Origin: Clostridia bacterium
Lineage (GTDB): Bacteria > Bacillota_A > Clostridia > Christensenellales > Aristaeellaceae
Length of the DNA: 9,820 nt
NCBI GenBank assembly: GCA_017430945.1
Contig: JAFRMB010000047.1
Location: 1 to 9,820, forward strand
Direction of reading: 5' to 3'
Position numbers and translations under genes: made by a program. This document shows positions 4,931 to 9,820 of this stretch, piece after piece. Position 1 is the stretch's first letter. The number at the start of each line of letters is the position of its first letter. Below the pieces are notes generated by a model, which saw only the letters and a program-made list of their open reading frames with translations, searched no databases and was not told where the DNA came from.

Positions 4931-7075
4931 ATGAATAGCAGAGACTTGGAGTACAACAGGCGCAATTTAGTGTATGGAGCGCTGCTGTGTCTGGCAGGAC
5001 TGTTGATCAATACAGGCGGCTCGAAACTGGCGCTGGCGCTGAAGCTGCCGGTATTCCTGGATGCCATCGGCACGATGTTGGCGGGCGCGCTGGGCGGTGT
5101 GATCCCCGGCATCACCGTGGGCTTCCTGACCAATGTCATCGGCAGCCTGTCGGATCGCACCACCGCCTATTACGGCGTGCTGAATGTGCTGATCGCGCTG
5201 GCAGCTGCAAGGTTCCAGCGCCGTGGAATGTTCAGGCGGCCGGGCGGCGTCATCGTCGCCATCATCTGCTTTGCGCTGATCGGCGGAGGTCTGGGCTCGG
5301 TGCTGACATGGATGTTGTATGGCTCGGGCTTCGGCGAAGGTATTTCCTTTGCGCTGGCTCATCGCTTTTACGACGGCGGCATACCCAGCGTGCTGCTGGC
5401 CCAGCTGGCGGCGGACATGCTGATCGACCTTCTGGACAAGGCCGTCAGCGTGGTGATCCTGGTGATCGCGCTCCGTCTGGTCCCCGACGCGCTGCAGCAG
5501 AAGCTGTACCTGCGCTACTGGTGTCAGCGACCCCTGTCCGCCGACGAACGGCGCCGCGCCCAGAGCATGACCTCCCGGGGGATGTCGCTCCAGCGCAAGG
5601 TGGTGGTGCTGATCGGCACAGCCAGCGTCGTCGTGGCAGCAGTGGTCACGAGCATCAGCTTCATACAGTTCCACGAGTCCAATGTGGAGCAGCAGACGCG
5701 GCTGGCCTACGGCGTGGCCAATGTGGTGGCCGGCAATGTCGATCCCGAACGGGTGGACGAGTTTGTCCGGGATGGCGAGGCGGCTTCAGGCTACGATGAA
5801 GTCCGCTCGCGGCTGGCCGAGCTGATGGCCAGTTCGGAGGATATCGAATATGTATACGCCTATCGCATCCGGGAAGACGGCTGCCAGGTGGTGTTCGACC
5901 CCGACACGCCGGACCTGCCGGGCGAGCCGGCGGGAACGGTGATCCCCTTCGATAAGGCGTTCATGAAGTACGTGCCGGCGCTGCTTCGCGGCGAGGCGAT
6001 CGATCCCGTGATATCCAACGAGACCTACGGTTGGCTGCTGTCGGTGTACCTGCCGGTTCGAAACGCCGCCGGAGAATGCGCTTACTACGCGGGGGTGGAT
6101 ATCTCCATGCGTGAGCTGGCGAAGGGCGAGCGCGTTTTCCTGGCGCGGGTGTTGGCGCTCTTCTTCGGCTTCCTCATACTGATCCTCGCGGTGAGCCTGT
6201 GGCTGGCGGAATACAGCATCACGCTGCCCATCAATGCCATGGCCATGGCGGCCGGGGCATTTGCCTACGACACCGAAGCCGCCCGCACCGACAGCCTCGA
6301 GGCCGTGCGCAGGCTGGACATCCGCACCGGGGACGAGATCGAAAACCTCTACGACGCCATGACCCATACCACCCAGGAAACCGTTTGCTATATCGCAGAC
6401 GCCCAGGCGAAGAGCGAGGCCATCGCGCTCATGCAGGACGGGATGATCATGGTACTGGCAGATCTGGTGGAGAGCCGCGACAAATACACCGGCGACCATG
6501 TGCGCAAGACCGCCGCCTATGCCCGCATCACGCTGGCTCAAATGCTCAAAGAGGGCATCTACGCGGACAGACTCACCGAGGATTACATCCGCGACGTAGT
6601 GGCTTCTGCGCCGCTGCATGACCTGGGAAAGATCCGGGTGCCCGACGCGCTGTTGAACAAGCCCGGCAGGCTGACCGACGAGGAGTTCGCGCGGATGCGC
6701 AGACACGCCGCGGACGGCGGCGAGATCATTGACCACGCCATCCACACCATCGCCAGAAACGAGACCGGCTACCTGCAGGAGGCCGAGAACATGGCCAGCT
6801 ATCACCACGAGAAGTGGGACGGCAGCGGCTATCCCAAGGGCCTTCGCGGCGAGGAGATCCCGCTGTCCGCCCGCGTCATGGCCGTGGCCGACGTCTTCGA
6901 CGCGCTGGTATCCGTCCGCAGCTACAAGAAGGGCTTCCCCGTCGACAAGGCGCTGGCCATCATCCGAGAGGGGTCCGGGACGCACTTCGACCCAAACGTC
7001 GTCCGCGCCTTTATGGACGCCGAGGACGAGGTGCGGCGCATCGCCGCACAGTCGGAGGAGCACATATTCCCGTGA
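4931..7075 (+). CDS. Membrane-bound sensor with HAMP and HD-GYP cyclic-di-GMP phosphodiesterase domains
   Basis: The 714-residue protein starts at an ATG preceded by GAAAGG. Residues about 12-185 form a multi-helix membrane domain with a LPVFLDAIGTMLAGALGGV segment resembling the substrate-binding (S) component of ECF vitamin transporters. Then come a membrane helix (222-245), an extracytoplasmic sensor region (246-400, Cache-like in layout), a second helix (403-427) and a HAMP-like linker (428-485). The HD-GYP domain covers about 500-700, with every metal ligand visible: E514, H523, H563-D564, H592, H625-H626 and D654. It also has the HHEKWDGSGYP signature (G633-Y-P). HD-GYP proteins hydrolyse cyclic-di-GMP to pGpG or GMP in the cytoplasm. 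The sensed ligand is unknown. The complete ligand set argues for an active enzyme. It is transcribed alone from its own promoter and is convergent with a TetR gene. Confidence 0.9.
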   Translation: MNSRDLEYNRRNLVYGALLCLAGLLINTGGSKLALALKLPVFLDAIGTMLAGALGGVIPGITVGFLTNVIGSLSDRTTAYYGVLNVLIALAAARFQRRGMFRRPGGVIVAIICFALIGGGLGSVLTWMLYGSGFGEGISFALAHRFYDGGIPSVLLAQLAADMLIDLLDKAVSVVILVIALRLVPDALQQKLYLRYWCQRPLSADERRRAQSMTSRGMSLQRKVVVLIGTASVVVAAVVTSISFIQFHESNVEQQTRLAYGVANVVAGNVDPERVDEFVRDGEAASGYDEVRSRLAELMASSEDIEYVYAYRIREDGCQVVFDPDTPDLPGEPAGTVIPFDKAFMKYVPALLRGEAIDPVISNETYGWLLSVYLPVRNAAGECAYYAGVDISMRELAKGERVFLARVLALFFGFLILILAVSLWLAEYSITLPINAMAMAAGAFAYDTEAARTDSLEAVRRLDIRTGDEIENLYDAMTHTTQETVCYIADAQAKSEAIALMQDGMIMVLADLVESRDKYTGDHVRKTAAYARITLAQMLKEGIYADRLTEDYIRDVVASAPLHDLGKIRVPDALLNKPGRLTDEEFARMRRHAADGGEIIDHAIHTIARNETGYLQEAENMASYHHEKWDGSGYPKGLRGEEIPLSARVMAVADVFDALVSVRSYKKGFPVDKALAIIREGSGTHFDPNVVRAFMDAEDEVRRIAAQSEEHIFP

Positions 7076-7379
7076 CGCGATGAAAGGAGCCGATCGGGAG
7101 GGGAGGGGGCGTCAGAGATGAAGCAGGATACGCTTCCGATCGTCGATCGCCCCTGAAGGCGTTTCCGGCAGCCGATGACCTCGGGGCCTATCGCGAGACC
7201 GCCGCGGAGCATCTGAGCAAAAAGGCGCCGCGGTCGGATCCGCTGACGAGGGACAGCGCCGGATGCCGGCACGGAGGCGTTGTACGGAAAAGTCTGTTCG
7301 CGTCGAAAAGCGCTTCCCGGGGATGGACATATCCGGGCAGGAGATCGTTCGCGGCCCTGCCGGACAGAGACCGTCCGCT
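7076..7379. other. No intact gene; possible broken small reading frame
   Basis: Between the converging HD-GYP and TetR genes lies GC-rich sequence without a clear terminator. An ATG at 7118, preceded by a GGAGGGGG ribosome binding site, opens a 12-codon frame (MKQDTLPIVDRP, stop). One extra C in the CCCC run near 7151 would extend it through KAFPAADDLGAYRETAAEHL and on for tens of codons. This resembles a gene decayed by an indel, but I recognise no family. A chance frame is equally possible. Confidence 0.3.
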
Positions 7380-7961
7380 TCATCGGTGGTCGATGCACTT
7401 TGGGAAGCCGCTGGCGCGAAATCCCATGAGAAGCACCAGCTCGGCAAATTCGCGGTCGCTCATCGGAAAATCCCGGCTGATCCAGTCCTGCATCATGCCG
7501 AATGTGCCGTTCAGACAGTAGAGGTAGCTCCAGCGGCTCATCAACGGGTCCACCGCCTTCGTCGGCTTCCTTCTGAACCGACTCATGATCGTGTCGATCA
7601 GGTGCTCGCGGAAGTGGATATCGCCGGACTGCAAAAGGATGGAAAAGCTTCGGGCATGCTTCCTCACATAGCCGAAGAACAGGGTGAAATCCTCGATCAG
7701 CTGCTTGTCCAGGTCGGCGCAGTCGTCGATGGGCTTTGCCTCCGGCAGGTGCCCGATGATGTCATCCTCGACCTCTTTGAGCAGCTGGGGCAGATCGCTA
7801 TAGTAGCTGTAGAAGGTGGATCGGTTGACGTCTGCCCTGCTGCACAGCTCGGTTATGCTGACGGAGGCCAGAGGCCTGTTTTCCATGAGCTCCATCAGCG
7901 CGTCCTTCATCAGCCGCCTTGTCATTTTCGATCGGCGGGATCCGGAATCGGATTTTATCAT
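7380..7961 (-). CDS. TetR/AcrR-family transcriptional regulator
   Basis: The 193-residue protein begins at the ATG at 7961, preceded by AAAGGA at 7-nt spacing. A further 16 codons upstream are open but lack a binding site and would need a TTG start. Residues about 12-60 are a TetR N-terminal DNA-binding domain. The helix-turn-helix is at 35-56 (SITELCSRADVNRSTFYSYY), with the family's typical R.TFY.YY recognition helix and following D/L-rich turn. The C-terminal ligand-binding half (about 75-190) is all-helical and looks like the TetR_C group found in Bacillota regulators of the DhaS type; the ligand is unknown. Members usually repress nearby genes until a small molecule binds. It converges on the HD-GYP gene and has a dyad in its own promoter, so autorepression is likely. 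Confidence 0.85.
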   Translation of the reverse strand: MIKSDSGSRRSKMTRRLMKDALMELMENRPLASVSITELCSRADVNRSTFYSYYSDLPQLLKEVEDDIIGHLPEAKPIDDCADLDKQLIEDFTLFFGYVRKHARSFSILLQSGDIHFREHLIDTIMSRFRRKPTKAVDPLMSRWSYLYCLNGTFGMMQDWISRDFPMSDREFAELVLLMGFRASGFPKCIDHR

Positions 7962-8019
7962 GATCGGTCCTTTCTCATCCGACGAATGCGCCGGATGTAA
8001 AAAAGTCAAATCGTAGCAA

Positions 8020-8047
8020 AAAATACTGTTTGTCTGTATTCCAACAA
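8020..8047 (-). promoter_or_regulatory. tetR promoter with internal TetR-type operator
   Basis: On the minus strand TTGTTG (8047-8042) and TATTTT (8025-8020) are 16 nt apart and face the TetR gene. A dyad with arms AATAC (8022-8026) and GTATT (8036-8040), plus matching inner G and C positions, fills the spacer and overlaps the -10 box. The dyad's left 12 bases recur at the HD-GYP promoter. Placement inside the promoter fits autorepression. Confidence 0.55.
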
Positions 8048-8243
8048 AATGTCGATATTATTCTACATCAAAGGCAGCTGGAAGTCAAGCCGGGGACCGG
8101 GATCATTTTGGGCCCAACGCCGCCTTCCGCGACGCGCCCGCCGCTGAAGGGCGCAACGCCCACGTGCACGACGAGAGGCTGAAGAAGCGCACCGTCAACA
8201 GGGGTGACGCCTTCCGAAAGAGGGAAGGGGAGCAGGGACGCGA

Positions 8244-8287
8244 AAAAGCGCCCGGACGCATCGTTCACGATGAGTCCGGGCGCTTTT
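8244..8287. terminator. Bidirectional rho-independent terminator
   Basis: The perfect 14-bp arms AAAAGCGCCCGGAC (8244-8257) and GTCCGGGCGCTTTT (8274-8287) enclose a 16-nt loop that folds further (CATCG/CGATG). The A-run and T-run allow termination on either strand. The flanking intact genes both point away from it, so it terminates no visible gene. Confidence 0.75.
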
Positions 8288-8366
8288 CGATGTTTCTCTA
8301 TACCTTGGATCCATGTTTTCATCATGGTTTCATAATGCTGAAAAACCCCAAAACGGGGAAAACAGA

Positions 8367-9321
8367 ATGAAGACGGTCCATCGAGCTTTCATTCTTCTGC
8401 TGGCGCTGCCGGTCTTCGCTGTGCATGCGTCGGCGATGACAGAAGAGAGGGCCATAGAGCTTGTCAAAGAAATGGATAAAGCCGCAGAGGTCATCGCTGC
8501 GTTCAACGCCTGTCCGGACAAGGACAGCACCTCATGGTCTTATCCCGGGGAAGGGCTGGACGGCGCATGGGTCACACTTTGGGTCTGGGACCATTTGGCA
8601 TGCCAAAGGTATTCACCATCGATAGACCGCCAGCCGATTGTTGATCCACGTGCTGGGCGACAACGATTTTTCCGACGGGCGCATCATCCAGTGCGACGTG
8701 GCGGAGTGCGGCGGCCTGATCATCGGAGGCAGCTTCGGCGGCACCATGGACAACTGCACGGCTAAGGGCACGGTCATCGCCGAGGGCAACGAGCCCGTGG
8801 GCATGGGCGGCATCGCGGGGTGCCTGGAGATGATGGACCGCGTGACCAACTGCACCGCCGAGGTGGAGATCATCTCCGAAAAGGGCGGCCACGCCATCGG
8901 CGGTCTGTGCGGCTTCAGCGGAACGCATTCCAACGGGAACATCGTCGCCGAAACGGAAGGCATCGTCACCACCGAATATCCCGGTATCATCGACAACTGC
9001 GCCGTTACCGTGAAGATGAACGTGCCCGGCGCGACGCACGTGGGCGGACTGGTCGGAACCGGCTTGTATTACTACGGCGAGGAGACTGCCTTCAAGGTAT
9101 CGAACTGCACAGTCAATGCAGAAATCATCGGTGCCGTAACGCCCGGCGCGGTGGCCGGACGCGCGGTGAATTCCGTCATCGAAAGCTGCGACGCGCAGGT
9201 TACGCTGGACGACGATACCCTGACAAGCGAAATCGGTGAAACCGAAACCATGTACGAGAGCGGCGATCAGTTTGAGGAGAAAACCTCAACCGAGGATGAA
9301 GTACAGGATGACGCCGCGTAA
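8367..9321 (+). pseudogene. Secreted GLUG-like beta-helix repeat protein, frameshifted
   Basis: The ATG at 8367 opens a frame with a signal peptide (MKTVHRAFILLLALPVFAVH, then ASA) and a helical region through SWSYPGEGLDG. That frame continues as unlikely sequence rich in Trp and Arg to a stop at 8765. The main body is in another frame, open from 8626 to the TAA at 9319-9321, with no good start of its own. It holds four or more glycine- and asparagine-rich rungs such as NCTAKGTVIAEG, GGIAGCLEM, NCTAEVEIISEKGG, IGGLCGFSG and VSNCTVNAEIIGA. These resemble the GLUG motif of surface beta-helix proteins. The tail is acidic (about the last 25 residues). A third frame between about 8557 and 8640 (GMPKVFTIDRPPADC) may bridge the two, implying two indels. 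The intact protein was probably exported and sugar- or surface-binding; that is inference. A sequencing error would restore one gene. Confidence 0.65.
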
Positions 9322-9344
9322 ACCAAACTCGGTGATCCTGAAAG

Positions 9345-9377
9345 TGGCGGCAGGTGTCTTTCCGGCATCCGCCGCCA
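9345..9377 (+). terminator. Probable terminator of the GLUG-like gene
   Basis: TGGCGGC (9345-9351) pairs with GCCGCCA (9371-9377). The stem can extend inward as GG-TG with CATCC and one bulge. It is followed by the pyrimidine-rich TCATTCTCTTCTC rather than a clean T-run. It lies 24 nt after the stop of the upstream frame and before the next gene's promoter. Confidence 0.45.
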
Positions 9378-9413
9378 TCATTCTCTTCTCAAAAGGAATA
9401 CCTCGTCCAAAGT

Positions 9414-9450
9414 TTAACTTGACATCGTATGGAAAACGATATATAGTTTA
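9414..9450 (+). promoter_or_regulatory. Consensus promoter overlaid by a 37-bp dyad (TetR-type operator)
   Basis: The -35 box TTGACA (9419-9424) is perfect. The -10 box TATAGT (9442-9447) follows after 17 nt. A two-tier inverted repeat is centred at 9432: inner arms ATCGT (9424-9428) and ACGAT (9436-9440), outer arms TTAACT (9414-9419) and AGTTTA (9445-9450). There are 4 nt between tiers on both sides, and about 11 of 15 positions per arm match. The symmetry covers both promoter boxes, so the encoded regulator probably represses itself. Confidence 0.6.
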
Positions 9451-9487
9451 CAGCGTAAGCTAACGATGTATTCTATGGGGAGAGCGT

Positions 9488-9820
9488 ATGCCCAAGGACA
9501 AAACCGCCAGCCATGTCAGGGTCATGGCCGCGGCCAGAGAGGAATTTCTGGAGTACGGCTTTGAAAAAGCCTCCATGCGCCGCGTCGGCGATCGATGCGA
9601 TTTTACGGCAGCGGGGCTCTACAGGCATTGTCGCGACAAGGCAGATCTGTTTGACCAGCTGGTCGCCCCCGCGGTCGAACGGATCCATGCCTGGATGGAT
9701 ACGCATCTGTCCAGATACCTGATCGCGGTGCGGGACGAAGGAAATCTCCAGTGGCAGGATTCGTGGATCGACATGATGCGCGAGGTCGTCTATCCCCACA
9801 TGGACGAATACCATCTGCTG
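9488..9820 (+). CDS. TetR/AcrR-family transcriptional regulator (3' end cut by window edge)
   Basis: The ATG at 9488 follows a GGGGAGAG ribosome binding site. 111 codons are present before the window ends, of the usual 190-220. Residues about 8-55 form the TetR N-terminal domain (VMAAAREEFLEYGFEKASMR). The helix-turn-helix is at about 28-50 (ASMRRVGDRCDFTAAGLYRH), followed by the conserved DKADLFDQLV. The remaining visible part is the start of the helical ligand-binding domain. Its protein sequence differs clearly from the TetR at 7380-7961, so the two are not recent duplicates. It lies behind its own strong promoter with a large dyad. The targets are probably itself and genes beyond the right edge; this is inference. 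Confidence 0.85.
   Translation, partial: MPKDKTASHVRVMAAAREEFLEYGFEKASMRRVGDRCDFTAAGLYRHCRDKADLFDQLVAPAVERIHAWMDTHLSRYLIAVRDEGNLQWQDSWIDMMREVVYPHMDEYHLL

Larger units (their letters stand above)
7962..8366. other. Intergenic region between divergent genes, containing an orphan GC-rich segment
   Basis: The left part (to about 8065) is AT-rich and holds the tetR promoter. The segment at about 8085-8240 is GC-rich and coding-like in composition, but no frame on either strand starts properly or gives a recognisable product. It ends in a strong bidirectional terminator. It may be the tail of a lost gene. No convincing promoter is visible for the gene starting at 8367. Confidence 0.45.

Noticed and set aside
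4740..4934. Plus-strand frame overlapping the HD-GYP start (ATGA-type overlap)
   Set aside because: It has no ribosome binding site, no recognisable product and spans the predicted promoter of the HD-GYP gene.
5786..7063. Minus-strand open frame of 425 codons inside the HD-GYP gene
   Set aside because: It is an antisense shadow of the HD-GYP domain, whose metal ligands are all intact on the plus strand.
8068..8325. Minus-strand frame of 85 codons
   Set aside because: It would be read through a perfect terminator hairpin, has no ribosome binding site and no recognisable family.
8594..8607. TTTGGCATGCCAAA as an operator
   Set aside because: The palindrome is perfect, but it lies inside a broken coding region well away from any promoter. 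It is more likely chance and is reported only as part of the frameshift zone.
1..9820. CRISPR array, tRNA or rRNA genes, insertion sequences, attachment sites
   Set aside because: I saw no regularly spaced repeats, no tRNA-like cloverleaf, no rRNA-like stretch, and no transposase or integrase frame with terminal repeats.

Overview
The window is a GC-rich bacterial chromosome segment with Gram-positive-type AGGAGG ribosome binding sites, sigma-A-like promoters and short operons. The protein families suggest a high-GC member of the Bacillota, probably a gut-type Clostridia lineage. That placement is inference from style and gene content; no marker gene is present.

Layout, left to right. (1) Minus strand, 1-1315: a nearly complete SLC13/DASS-type carboxylate transporter that runs off the left edge. 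Directly upstream is a decayed HxlR-family regulator (1343-1576) with three single-base frameshifts and no N-terminal half. A strong minus-strand promoter with a 14-bp palindrome over its -35 sits just upstream of that. (2) 1577-1992: a mostly non-coding, AT-richer stretch plus one small unidentified frame. (3) Minus strand, 1993-4410: a tight three-gene operon encoding an exported Ser-Asp-His hydrolase, an exported Sel1-repeat protein and a DUF4405 cytochrome-b-like membrane protein. Its promoter carries two direct repeats one helical turn apart. (4) 4417-4930: a divergent intergenic region with an orphan terminator, an inverted repeat and the promoter of the next gene. (5) Plus strand, 4931-7075: a large membrane sensor with an intact HD-GYP cyclic-di-GMP phosphodiesterase domain. 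(6) 7076-7379: no intact gene; a possible broken small reading frame. (7) Minus strand, 7380-7961: a TetR-family regulator with a dyad inside its promoter. (8) 7962-8366: intergenic, with an orphan bidirectional terminator. (9) Plus strand, 8367-9321: a secreted beta-helical, GLUG-like repeat protein broken by a frameshift. (10) Plus strand from 9488 to the right edge: a second TetR-family regulator behind a textbook promoter overlaid by a large dyad.

How the parts may work together. A 12-bp word (AATACTGTTTGT) occurs both in the dyad of the first tetR promoter and against the -35 box of the HD-GYP gene. This suggests that the TetR protein controls itself and its convergent signalling neighbour. 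The esterase operon looks like an exported enzyme, a protein-interaction partner and a haem-type membrane protein made together.

Two genes are visibly broken, a third stretch may be broken, and two terminators have no matching gene. The window therefore reads as accessory sequence undergoing turnover between intact functional units.
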